Assembly (NCBI GenBank): GCA_946894095.1
Contig: OX335644.1
Span: 12,815,595-12,879,594, forward strand
Source of the DNA: Incurvaria masculella
Lineage: Eukaryota; Arthropoda; Insecta; Lepidoptera; Incurvariidae
Length of the DNA stretch: 64,000 nucleotides
Reading direction: 5' to 3'
Shown: piece after piece, positions 1 through 9,190 of the stretch
Layout: the number at the start of each line of letters is the position of its first letter
Position numbering within the stretch: position 1 is the first letter of the stretch
Translations under genes and position numbers: made by a program
The notes under the pieces: generated by a model
The model's input: only the letters and a program-made list of their open reading frames with translations
What the model was told of the DNA's origin: nothing
Database searches by the model: none

Positions 1-435
1 TCATATCAATATATAGGTATCATGATTATATTGTATTTTGACAGAAAACAAACAAAATTAACACGATAAAAAAAAAAACAAAAAAAAACTTGTAGTTTTT
101 TTTATTCTGTCTTTGAAAAGTGATCTCGGGTAATTTAGCTTCAAGGTACTAAAAAAAAGACTTGTCATTTGCAATGGTTTTTCATTTCGCCTTGTGTGGT
201 TATATATTCCAGTTTCTCTGGAACTCATTAAACTTGCAAAAATATAAGACCCTAATCTTCTGTAGTGTCATTTCTGTAGTGTTTTCCAAACTGAGTCGTC
301 CTTGTAACACCCGAAACAGAAAACAGGTATATTTTTATTTTATTATTTATTCCGAAATACTTATTGTGATTAGTTACTTTTTGTTGATGACAAAAGTATT
401 GCCAAAGTAAGGCTGTGGTGGTGATGGCTTACGAT

Positions 436-600
436 GGCTCATCAATAATGACGAGGGCTCTGTACACCCGAACTGTATTAAAGCATTATTTAACTGTAGG
501 TGTTGGTCAGAATATCTTACAGGAATCTTATTCGTATATGGTTGCTCTTAAACCATTGCACTCTCTGTGCATTTAAAGGGTTAATATTATATAGTTTTTT
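436..600. repeat. Dispersed repeat, related to 41876-42000
   Basis: The stretch around ATGACGAGGGCTCTGTACAC, with the following CATTAT and AAACCATT(G/A)CACTCT blocks, recurs with changes at 41876-42000. The family is not identified. Confidence 0.45.
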
Positions 601-734
601 TTAGCTGTAATAATAAAAATGTATTTTGTATATTGACTCTTTGACGACAGAAATAATCGTATTAAAACTAAATCGTATAAAGCTTTCACAACTTTTGCAT
701 GTTGCCACTGGAGTAGTGCATCACTTTAAGGTCC

Positions 735-861
735 TTGCTTGCGGCGACGCTAGGTTCGGGTCTCCTCTTTCCCGAAAATATGGTTGATAGAGGCGATGGC
801 TGTGCCTGGCGTGATGCTCGCGAACGGGTGCTGTTTGTGACGACTGGCTTGCTCCAATTGG
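735..861 (-). other. Possible further exon of the minus-strand RRM gene (weak)
   Basis: On the minus strand a frame opens just after a TAG that could serve as a splice acceptor (862-864). It runs through a Ser/Arg/Pro-rich stretch to a possible GT donor near 735. The region is locally richer in GC than its surroundings. The phase does not match the end of the exon at 3894 directly, so at least one more exon would be needed between them. Two other minus frames are also partly open here. This is a guess, kept because it lies in the expected direction of the gene. Confidence 0.15.
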
Positions 862-959
862 CAACATGCTAGATGGCGGACATGGTCTTTACAAATAAAC
901 TGATATTTGTCATGAACTGTTGCATATGACATGAATTGTTGATTCTTGTCAATTCATAT

Positions 960-1150
960 TAATTTAGCGTGTTTATCTGTGATTCTAAATACTTTTGTAA
1001 ACTTAGACTAAGTGGACGTAAAACCAGCGGAATTTCTTGCCAGTTCTTCTTCGCTGGGATTGCCCCGAACTGGCTAATGATAAAATATGCCAAATCCGAG
1101 TGCAGTTTACTGTCTATGGATGATGAATAAACAATAAACAATTAAAACTT
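960..1150 (+). mobile_element. 3' end of a LINE-like element (fragment)
   Basis: The block TTTCTTGCCAGTTCTTCTTC and the closing GATGAATAAACAATAAACAA stretch look like the 3' end of a non-LTR element. The first block recurs with changes at about 14348. It is non-coding, and the family is inferred only from the general appearance. Confidence 0.4.
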
Positions 1151-1689
1151 AAATCTACATGGGTCAGTGTTTTATGTGTTTTTGAGTGATTGAAAACTGT
1201 AACACCCGAAACGTTTTTGGGTGTTACAACATTTTTGCTCATGTAACTTTTAGCTTATTTCATGCATAGAAGATGCTAAGTATATTGGTTTTCATTTAAA
1301 TGTAAGTCACCAATCAATACACATTAAAGATTATCTGAGTGTGCTAGATCCTGAAACGGGATCAAAGTAAAAATAACTAAAATGGACTTTGGTAAAACCA
1401 TTTTTGAAGCATATCACTATATCAAGGACACAATACCCATTATTCAAAAGCAACATCACTTTTAAGTTTTGGATCATCGCAGGACCTTAGTGGAAAGAAT
1501 ATCTAAATTTGATTCAGTTTAAGTTTTAATTGGAAAGATAAATTCTTGGCCTGATTATATTTTACAACGGATAGCCAACCTGAGCAAAACTCTAATTAAT
1601 GAAAGCGCCGAGTCTAATGTGGCGATTTGGATGGTTTGGACATTGTTTAAAAGCTGCAAGTCGATGGAACTGCACAATTTGATACTAAC

Positions 1690-2220
1690 TTAAGGTGGCC
1701 CAACCCGCTCATCTGCCCTTACAAAAGGGGAAAGAAGATCACGCCCATATTTCTTGTCAGAGATCCAAAATTTTGCTTAAAATAGCTTTATTCGATCGAA
1801 CTAGATGTCTGATGACCATTGGCATTGTAAAATTGTGTTTGGTTTCCAAGTTATAAGGTCCGAAAGTTCGAATTTTTCGCGCCTTTTATACAATAACTTT
1901 GCAGGTGGATCGTAAAAAGATTAGTCATCAGATATAGCTTATTCAATCAAGATTTATGATCTATTTGGTTTTTGTTAGATTTTTTACTACAGCGGTCGTG
2001 GTTTACTTTTAGCTATAAGTCGTTTTGAAATTAAAATTTTCGTAAATCTTACCAAATCATACACTATGCACCTTGTCTTTTTTGTGGACATGTTGCATCT
2101 TCCTCATCACGGAGCCTGTCTTATTCTTTGAAACAGAGAAGGTCCCAGAGCGCAACAGCATGGTTTGTTACCGTGCCCGCGAATGAGTTAGGCCCGCCGG
2201 GTTGCCTTAAGAACGGCCCG
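1690..2220 (+). mobile_element. TTAA-flanked inverted-repeat element, family A, copy 1
   Basis: About 530 bp, bounded by TTAA at both ends, with terminal inverted repeats of the form TTAAGGTGGCCCAACCCG. There is no coding capacity. The same element recurs at 30117-30665 (inverted), 40216-40726 (inverted) and 43600-44135. The TTAA boundary suggests a piggyBac-type non-autonomous element, but no transposase is present to confirm that. Its right TTAA is also the left boundary of the next element. Confidence 0.7.
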
Positions 2221-2582
2221 TAAGCTATGCTCCCCATACAAACGTAGTTTAATAATTATTTGGAAACCGCTATTCCAATTAAATTGATATTTAATATCTA
2301 ATATCAGGTAACAAATATCTGTGTCTGCATGCTTTTGTTTTTTTGAAAAATCTAAACCGAATGAAATGAATGCAAAAAGAAAATCTTCATACGAATTTTG
2401 TTTTCCCTGTGGTTTGACCCAGAATACATTTACCGAAAAAACAAAGGCATGCAGACACAGATATTTGTAGCCTAATATTAGATACCAAATATCAAGTAAG
2501 TTGGAACAGTGGTTTTCAAATCATTAGTAAACTACGTTTGTATGGGAGGCGAAATTTTCAGGTGCTTACGGGCCGACCTTAA
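2217..2582. mobile_element. Foldback element, family B, TTAA-bounded
   Basis: Arms of about 140 bp (2217-2345 and about 2443-2582) are near-perfect inverted copies separated by a loop of about 100 bp. Both ends are TTAA followed by a GGCCCGTAAGC-like terminus. An internal pair (ATCTGTGTCTGCATGC and its reverse complement) is perfectly matched. The right half of another copy lies at 26519-26595. There is no open reading frame. Confidence 0.75.
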
Positions 2583-2669
2583 GGAATGAAGATGGACCTG
2601 GTTTTTTCTGAGGTAATCTTCAATATAGTGCTAATATGACACGAATATTTCTTAGTGTAAGTAAGTAAA

Positions 2670-2940
2670 TTTTTATTTCATTTTTTATGTTAAGCGCGGC
2701 ATATGGCGTATGCCAAGACCTCACATAAGGCGCTTGACGACGCCCATGGGCTTTCGGACTTTCACAGGGGCTGCGAAAACCATATCGGCCGGCCAGATGC
2801 TTCTTCATTCTTTGTTTGAAGGACCCCAGGTTGTATTTTGAGGGAAAAACTTCGGCAGGGAGTCGAATCCATAGTTTCCGACCCTATAAATAAAAGATCT
2901 AGAGGATCGGTGGGTTCTTATTTTGAGAACATCGACTATA
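2670..2940 (-). mobile_element. Non-LTR retrotransposon 3' remnant (copy 1)
   Basis: On the minus strand this encodes a degraded version of the peptide better preserved at 32926-33189, including K-K-H-L-A-G-R and the following Phe-Arg-Ser-Pro. That order is typical of the last residues of a non-LTR reverse transcriptase ORF (W-N-x-L-P ... F-K-x-x-V-x-x-H-L). It is truncated on the 5' side and not functional. Confidence 0.6.
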
Positions 2941-2944
2941 TATA

Positions 2945-3815
2945 AAAATACTAAAATACCTGGGGTTTTTGTGCCCCTCAAATTTCATCCTTAAGCTTGT
3001 CGTCAAATAAGAGAATACGGATATGACGTAATATGCCCAAAGATGATAGAGATGTATGTACCTACCTACTACTACTACTTTGAAATTAAAAGAAGATCAC
3101 AACATATTACAAATTTCCATGTGATGTGATTTTTTCCGAAAAATAGGTATCTGTCATCTTAAAGAAAGAATTGTTTATGTTCATGTGTTTTTATTTTTTA
3201 AGAAACACTGATGAATAACTCATATTTCGTCTAAATGTCTTTTGTTTCGTACTCGTAACACCCGAAACGAATTCTCAGTAACACCCGAAACATACTTTTA
3301 TTTCAATAAAAAAATAAACAGAACATGTTTACTGGGATTAGTTTAGTATTTTTTTGATAAATTTCCTTCTTTATGTCTATTTTATTTTAAACTATATGCT
3401 ATTAAAGTAAATCGCTGAATTTTGCATTTGTTTAATATAAGTCAGCAGGTGAAGGCAAAATTGTGTAACGCCAAAAATGCACAATATTTTACCTATGTCT
3501 TAAATATACATTAAAACTGAATTATAATTATTTTGTCAACTGAAAAAAGAACTCAGAACGCAGAGTATAAAATAGTAACATATAAAAAAAATAGAATATG
3601 TAATTAAAATGGTTTTATGAGTTGAAGTGTAACACCCGAAACGATGGAATGACCCTAACAAAAACAATGGACTCTAAGCTCAAGAATCCTTAAAAACCTG
3701 TAGAATATATATATTATTATTTACAATTTTTTTTTCATTACAGGACATGGGTGCTAATACATTTTTTGTAGCACAGAATCGCTAATATAATACCGGCTGT
3801 AATGAGCATTGATAC
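2945..3815. other. AT-rich stretch without a recognised gene
   Basis: It holds three of the 14-mer motifs and short simple repeats (CTACTACTACT near 3066). A minus-strand acceptor at 3827-3828 is in phase with the exon ending at 3894. It would add 28 codons, including a hydrophobic run, before a stop at 3738-3740. Whether it is used is unknown. Confidence 0.5.
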
Positions 3816-3893
3816 ATTTAACCGGCCTGAAAACACATGATGATAATTTTACACAACTGCATCATTTTGAGATTACAACTGGGTTTCACTCAC

Positions 3894-4003
3894 GTTGCTG
3901 GCGAGGCGGACGGTACGTGGGTACCGCACTCATGGCCGATAGCTCCTCCTCCACATCTGAATCGGGCACCCAGTCAGGGTCCTCTTCTTTACGTGCTCGT
4001 TTC
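3894..4003 (-). CDS. xmas: Exon 3 of RRM gene (GANP/Xmas-like): acidic linker
   Basis: This exon is 110 bp. Its acceptor is TGATTAG at 4010-4004 and its donor is GTGAGT starting at 3893. Its first base completes the lysine codon left open by exon 2. The next 36 codons read Lys/Arg-rich, then acidic (D-P-D-W-V-P-D-S-D-V-E-E-E-L), then a Pro/Arg tail, and one base is left over (phase 1). It encodes a charged linker directly after the RNA-recognition motif. In this family such a linker lies between the RRM and the SAC3/GANP domain, which is not visible here and should lie further left. The polypyrimidine tract of the acceptor is weak. Phase agreement with exon 2 and the continuous basic stretch across the junction are the main support. 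Confidence 0.55.
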
Positions 4004-4644
4004 CTAATCACAGAAGTTTTATGTACACAGGACTTAGCATAGTGATATTTTGCAATCATGTCAAATGAAGTGTGCGGTCAAACATCAGGGTGAATGGCTG
4101 CGTGCCATAGACGACTATAATATATATTTTTACCATAAGGAAAATAACCATTTTGGGGAACCACATCAAAGACTAACGCTGACATCATACAGCACTTCCA
4201 GTATAAAATGCGTCGAATAATAGTGGATGCCCCCCCCCCCCTGGTATGTCACAAATGAATCCCTTCACAAAGACTTGTTAATTCCCACCGTCCACGAGGA
4301 ATGCTATAAAACTGTCCAAATATGTAAGAAACATATTGATAATCACCCCAAAATCCTGTCGAAGTCCTTACTGAGAGAAGGATCTTCAAAAAGATGGCCT
4401 AAAAGGAGAGTACTAGCTGACCATTTATCAACCTGTTCTAGATCTAAACTAATTGGATTCATCACCTCAAACCAATCAAAACTTTTTACTGAAAGTCTGT
4501 AACTTTGATAGATTGTAAAAAATGATAAAAGAGCTAAAAAATATGTTTTTTTTTTCGCTTTGAGGCCAGTTTTAATGTGAAGCAAATTGATAAATTCGAA
4601 TTTCACTTCTTCTTCTATTGATCTTACTGTCACTTTAGTTATTG

Positions 4645-4890
4645 GCTTATACCACAACTACTGTCATGAAATAAACCGAACACTCAATATTCCCAAAAGA
4701 ATTTGGTGCTACACCAGGACCTTCCCCATTGTAGCCATGAGCCTACATTGAACTAGATTGAAAACATGGACAATTTGTCATTGCCGCTTCGGCCTTTCAT
4801 CCAATGCGATGTTTTGACCCAAGCGGGCTTACCATGCCACCCCCTAAGTAGGACCCCGGTTTTACCTGGGTTCTGAATCATGTGAGTGAT
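4645..4890 (-). mobile_element. tRNA-headed SINE, degraded copy
   Basis: It shares the SINE core (TGCCGCTTCG, CCAATGCGATG, GCGGGCTTA) with the full copy at 5350. Its head (promoter end) is missing. Confidence 0.7.
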
Positions 4891-5349
4891 GGGCATTCTT
4901 ACAAAAATGATGCAATTTTGTTATAGAGCCTTTATAACAATGGCATCTTTGGCAATGTGTTGACAATTCTGTTAACCCATTGAATGCCGAACACACAATG
5001 TTGCATAGCTGTGAACTACGCTGGAGGCCCACTACGCAATATTGCGTACAACTTAAATACAGCTCTATAGGAAAGCAGAAGAAACTAGACATCAGTTTCA
5101 AAAGAGTAAATTCAAGGCAAAAAACTAAAATACAATCTTTATAGCACTAAAATCATTCTGAAGTTCTTAGACAATTAAAAATGAATGGTTTCAAGTTTCT
5201 TACAACATTAATTCACATTTTCCTACGTACAATATTACAATATCAAAAGTCTATTGAGTGAGGATCAGTATGAAATATCTTGAAACAGTTTGTGATACGA
5301 AGAGCAGTTTTTTCAGGGGAATGAATGGTGGATTTAGTTTTGTCAGGCC

Positions 5350-5741
5350 TGACATGGATGGCTAATACCACACAACTACCGTTATGATATTAGCCCAATA
5401 CACCACATTCCCGAAGAAATTTGGTGCCATGCCTGGACCTTCCCTTTATGAGCACGGCTACATTGAACTGGATGGAAAACACGGACAATTTTTCATTGCC
5501 GCTTCGACCATCTTTTTATCCAATGCGATGGTATCAACCCGGGCGGGCTTAAGATCTACCACCTAGTAGGGGAAGGGGACCTACAGTTTTACATGGATTC
5601 CGAACCATGGAGCAGCTCGCATTCGTGACGAAATGAACTTATTGAACTCGGAAAGAGAAAGACAGTGGTGCATGTCGAATTGAACCCAGGCCTCTGGTAC
5701 GCTAGGCCAGTCCCCGCGCCACTAGGCTACGAGCCGCTCAA
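5350..5741 (-). mobile_element. tRNA-headed SINE, full-length copy
   Basis: About 390 bp, read on the minus strand. The head shows RNA polymerase III box A (TAGCCTAGTGGCGCGGGGAC) and box B (GGGTTCAAT). These are followed by a body with CTAGGTGGTAG, CGCATTGGAT and CGAAGCGGCAATG, and a tail ending ATTAGCCATCCATGTC. This is the reference copy for about 20 others in the window. Confidence 0.85.
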
Positions 5742-5921
5742 AAATAATAATAACAACAGTAATTCATATATATGGAATAGGTCGAGTACAATATATGGAG
5801 TAGGAATTTAATGGGTTAAAACAGATGCTGATGTGGCTCGATATCTACACCAGTACCACCTCTAAAGTTAGTAAACAAGTTGAGCCATTTCCCACCTCTA
5901 AAGATATTCAACACCACTCAC

Positions 5922-6131
5922 TTCTTTCGCTTAGTCCAAGTGACATCAAACATGTAGCCATCATATGCTCCTGCATTGAGAAGTGCCTTCTGGGCGGCGA
6001 CATTAGAGTCATAGTCGATTACGCAGGCCTGCTTCTTCGGACGTAGGAGGATTTTAGTGACGCGCCCAAACTTGCCGAAGTGCCGCTTCGCCACCGCTGC
6101 ATCAAACAAGCTCTCTGGCATGTTACTGCAC
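5922..6131 (-). CDS. xmas: Exon 2 of RRM gene (GANP/Xmas-like): RNA-recognition motif
   Basis: A 210-bp exon (70 codons, phase 2 at both ends) with acceptor GGATTTCAG ending at 6132 and a strong donor GTGAGT at 5921. The peptide begins C-S-N-M-P-E-S-L-F and continues with H-F-G-K-F-G-R-V, K-I-L-L-R-P-K-K, A-C-V-I-D-Y, and an A-Q-K-A-L-L-N-A-G helix followed by a last strand ending in W-T-K-R-K-K. This is an RRM fold: beta1 with the 'C-x-N-x-P' turn, helix 1, RNP1-like strand 3, helix 2 and beta4. The C-x-N-x-P start and the near-absence of aromatic RNP residues are how the RRM of GANP/MCM3AP and insect Xmas looks. Those are nuclear scaffold proteins of the TREX-2 mRNA-export complex. Third codon positions are GC-rich, unlike the flanks. 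The RRM assignment is firm; the family name is likely but not certain. Confidence 0.65.
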
Positions 6132-6246
6132 CTGAAATCCAGATGCGGCTTAGAAAGGATTGCTAATTCCCTGTGACATGCATCATGGAGTGCCAAATAT
6201 AAATAAACATTGCCCCTATAAGGTAGCACTAACAACCAATACTAAC

Positions 6247-6320
6247 GTGATGGATGTCTTCTCTGCAGAGACATGGGTCGGGCCTATGGAGACCTTACCG
6301 CGAGAGGTCGGTTCGTCCAT
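6247..6320 (-). CDS. xmas: Exon 1 of RRM gene: start codon and N-terminal 24 residues
   Basis: The ATG at 6320-6318 lies in a good insect start context (AACACCATGG). 24 codons and two bases follow, up to the donor GTTAGT at 6246. These two bases plus the first base of exon 2 make a threonine codon. The joined peptide then runs ...K-T-S-I-T-C-S-N-M-P..., entering the first RRM strand without a break. Intron 1 is only 115 bp. A competing donor (GTAAGG, 6292-6287) inside this exon would put exon 2 out of frame, so the later donor was chosen. The gene is transcribed leftwards and leaves the window. Confidence 0.55.
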
Positions 6321-6360
6321 GGTGTTGATTAGGACGTTTCACGTAACCCCAGCAGTGGGG

Positions 6361-6366
6361 AACTGA
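6361..6366 (-). promoter_or_regulatory. Initiator-like TCAGTT upstream of the RRM gene
   Basis: An arthropod initiator (TCAGTY) on the minus strand. With the A at 6364 as +1 the 5' leader would be 44 bases before the ATG at 6320. No TATA box is seen at the expected distance. Confidence 0.35.
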
Positions 6367-6780
6367 CGAAGCGTCACCCACCAGTTGGCGTCACATGCCA
6401 AAGATAACCTCACACATAACCACAACAAAGAAATTTAAATTGAAATCTGTGATTGAAATAATTTATAGTAAATAATTGTGTTGCAAGTCGTAGAAAATAC
6501 CATCCTGTTTTACTTTCTACTATTTATTTATTTCAGCGATTTTAGGTAGACATTTCAGAAGATAGTACATTTCCTTAAGAATAGAACGTTAATTGCTGTG
6601 GTCGTTAGGATATTATATGTTCTGTGGCTGTGGTAAATTGTAGGAGCGCAGCATCAACTCCGAACTCTTTGGGTCGTATAAAGAGAATCTCTAGAATGAA
6701 CATTAGAGTGTCACTTTGGCTATACATACCTATCTAATCTAATAATCTAATAAATATTATAAAGGGGAATGTTTGTAATA

Positions 6781-6831
6781 ATGGATGGATGGATGGATGG
6801 ATGGATGGATGGATGGATGGATGGATGGATG
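6781..6831 (+). repeat. (ATGG)n microsatellite
   Basis: About twelve uninterrupted ATGG units. Confidence 0.95.
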
Positions 6832-6935
6832 TTTGTTACTCTTTCACGTAAAAACTACTGAATGGATTTTAATGAAACTTTACAATAATATAGCTTATAC
6901 ATCAGAATAGGACATAGGCTACAATTTATAAAGAT

Positions 6936-6985
6936 ATTGTGCCCATGGGCTTTAGAACTTTCACGGGGCTGCGAAAACGATGCCG
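6936..6985 (-). mobile_element. LINE 3' scrap inside the Helitron-like element
   Basis: GCCCATGGGCTTTAGAACTT and GGGGCTGCGAAAACGATGCC match the non-LTR 3' remnants at 2745 and 32980. Confidence 0.5.
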
Positions 6986-7003
6986 GTAGCGCTATTTCAC
7001 ACC

Positions 7004-7093
7004 AGGGGGAGCGGGGCCGGGGGCGGAGGCGGGAGCGGGGCCGGGGGCGGGGTGGGCGGTCCAGCGGGGGCGGGAGCGGCGGCGGGGGCGGGT
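7004..7093 (+). other. G-quadruplex-prone G-rich block
   Basis: More than ten runs of three or more G within 90 bases, built from GGAGC / GGGGCC / GGGGCGG units, in an AT-rich setting. Confidence 0.7.
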
Positions 7094-7709
7094 ACGGCTT
7101 GGTATTTCCCGCAACTTTAGGACTACTTGGTAAAATCCTCGAGAACCAATTACTCGATTTAGATGCGGATGGTATCTACGTCTAGCCTGATTCTACTCAA
7201 AACTTCTAGGCTACATAATATAACGCTTCACTACCTGAAGGGTGAGTAGAGAGTGTTAAATTCTTATAACTTGCGAACCACTAACCCGATTTATGTGCGT
7301 ATTTTATCAATGTATAGGATCTCTGGGAGCTGTCAGGTTCGAGATGGGTTACTGTTTTCGATGTTGAGGCTGGCTGTGGGTTGGAGTCCACGCAAAACTT
7401 ACCTACATTACACGTTACTTACTTACTAGGTAAACAATGTTGCAGTGCAAGTGCAGAAAGGTTCTGGCGGCAAATGCTTTTTTTTTTAAATAGCCACCAA
7501 ATGTCAACGAAGCTCTAAATGGGAATTATTGGATGTTTCTCATTAAATCATGCTATTTCATCTCGAACGATCTTGATTAAATTTGGTAGATGGATACATT
7601 GTCCTGGACCAGTTTGACCCTATTTTGGATCAGTCATGTCGGATACTTTTTATCCATGAAATAATTTTGCCGACGCTAACCCGAGCGGAGCCGGGTACCG
7701 CAGCTAGTA

Positions 7710-8060
7710 TTACATATGTATAGATGTATGTTGTGTTTTAGTGACGTCCAAAAGAAGCTATCGATATCAAATGCGGCACAGATTAGTAAAAGTATGAATT
7801 GAAAGTATCAATTGACTGCCAATGGTGAAGAAAACTGTTTATTTATCACGACAGCTGGCGTTTAAGCGAGCTCACCTAAAAGATCTGTCAAATCTGTCGG
7901 ATATTTTTTTCATCCACAATAATGAAATACACACTTAGGTCTAAATGCTACTGCCAAACATTTCCTTGGTAGAACAGAATAAAACCAAGTCACAGATGAA
8001 AGTGAAATGTTTCGCTTGACGTAATTAAACGTAAAATGATATGTACATATGTGTAATTGA
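7710..8060. other. No gene recognised
   Basis: AT-rich unique-looking sequence between the Helitron-like element and the next inverted-repeat element. Confidence 0.5.
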
Positions 8061-8078
8061 ACTATAATTAGAATAGTT

Positions 8079-8698
8079 AAAAAGGGACAACACAAGGCTG
8101 ACTCGTTGCTGTCATTTCATGAGTACGAAAGCGAAAGGGGACCTCCCGGTGAGTTTAAACCCCCAGATCTACTCAGGAAAGTGAAAGCGTGAAGTTCTCG
8201 TGTTCGCGTCTGAACACGAAAACTGCACGCGCTCGCTTTCCTGAGTGGTCAGTCTGAGTTCTCACCTAAATTGACGTTTACGGCAAACCGATCGACTGGC
8301 GTTTTCTTCAAACTCCATACAAGTTTTTACAAGATATTCTGTGGTTTTACTTCTTCAAGCTGTCAAAGTCAAACGCGGACTTCCGATTTGTATGAAAACG
8401 CGGAGTGGACGTAAACGGCAACGTGGACGTATTTACGGCAACGTTGAGTAAGCTGTCAAATCAAGCTCGGACTCGCAAATGTTAGTTCGCTTAACGCCCA
8501 TTGCGAGCGCTCTTTAATTTCTCCATACATTTAAAAACGCCAGTTGATCGGTTTGCCGTAACGCCAATTTAGGTGACAACTTAGACTACCGGCTCTGGGG
8601 TCTACTCATGAGATTATCGCCTGTAAGTCACTACTCATTATCAACGCTTTCGCATTCATGAAAATACAGCCACGAATCAGCCTAGTGTTGTCCCTCTC
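8079..8698. mobile_element. Outer inverted-repeat element with another element inside
   Basis: Terminal inverted repeats of about 55 bp (AGGGACAACAC ... GCGAAAGCG) lie at 8079-8135 and about 8643-8698. The flanks share a direct repeat, AATTAGAATARTT. Within it, 8172-8246 folds on itself (ACTCAGGAAAGYG... arms) and 8241-8597 is a copy of a second MITE family. Confidence 0.65.
8241..8597. mobile_element. MITE with TCACCTAAATTG inverted repeats, copy 1
   Basis: About 350 bp. Terminal inverted repeats of about 50 bp contain TCACCTAAATTG and CGGCAAACCGATCGACTGGC. The same element lies at 16482-16829 (inverted) and, interrupted, at about 12210-13035. The intact ends read CAGAG ... CTCTG at 16.5 kb, which suggests hAT affinity. 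There is no open reading frame of note. Confidence 0.75.
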
Positions 8699-8719
8699 TA
8701 ATTAGAATAATTGAAGTGT

Positions 8720-9185
8720 GTGACATAATTAACGCAAGATTTTAATTTGGCGCCATTTGTGCAATAAAGTGTTTGCAACCCTAAAAAACCTATTTAACAA
8801 AAATAAAGCGTTACAATGCGATTCAAAAAAGAATAGGACAGAATCACCGCCATTTTGAATGTCAAACTGCTAAAATCCTTACTTCACTTCACAAAATTCA
8901 TTACGAAGTACAAAATAAGTTTCTACAAAAAATATATAATAAACATTTTGAAAAAATCATATTTTTTTACTAAATTTTTTTTAAAGAACAGATTTTAACA
9001 TAACACTCAACAACGCGATAACAAACAAAATTAACTAATAAAAAAATGCAACTGTCACACTTTCGAGGACACTCGACACAAACTAACAACGAATACACAG
9101 AAAACCGATAAACACAGCAAGGCAGCAAAGAGCAGCTCACCTACTCGTTTAGCTGTATATTCTGTGACAGGCACTTAATGTAATC
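8720..9185. other. No gene recognised
   Basis: AT-rich sequence without a clear repeat or coding pattern. Confidence 0.5.
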
Positions 9186-9190
9186 CTTCC

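Larger units (their letters stand above)
304..3642 (+). repeat. Cluster of five identical 14-mers GTAACACCCGAAAC
   Basis: The same 14-base word starts at 304, 1199, 3255, 3278 and 3629, always on the plus strand. The bases on either side differ between copies, so this is not one longer repeat. The copy at 1199 is followed at once by an inverted partial copy (GGGTGTTAC ending at 1227), making a palindrome. No other full match was noticed in the remaining 60 kb. It may be a homotypic binding-site cluster or the subterminal motifs of a decayed transposon; the sequence alone does not decide. Confidence 0.75.
4004..5921 (-). other. Intron 2 of RRM gene, carrying two SINE copies
   Basis: 1,918 bp between exons 2 and 3. 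It contains two SINEs, a run of 12 C at 4230-4241, and long open stretches on the minus strand (4343-4657 and 4081-4230) that match nothing recognised and are read here as chance. Confidence 0.5.
6733..7707 (+). mobile_element. Helitron-like non-autonomous element
   Basis: It starts in the TCTAATCTAATAATC... TATTATAAAGGGG type of 5' end common to lepidopteran Helitrons and ends with CTAG at 7704-7707. A short hairpin precedes the end (ACCCG ... CGGGT, around 7679-7696). There are no terminal inverted repeats and no coding. Inside are an (ATGG)n microsatellite, a scrap of the LINE 3' end and a very G-rich block. The 5' boundary is approximate. Confidence 0.6.

Noticed and set aside
4081..4230. 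Minus-strand open stretch of 50 codons upstream of exon 3, running through a TGA into the exon frame (possible selenoprotein or pseudogene)
   Set aside because: The splice model with an acceptor at 4004-4005 explains the downstream frame better. No selenocysteine insertion element could be recognised, and the peptide matches nothing known to me.
4343..4657. 104-codon minus-strand frame
   Set aside because: It lies in the intron and overlaps the SINE edge slightly. No domain is recognised, codon use is AT-rich, and no splice sites frame it.
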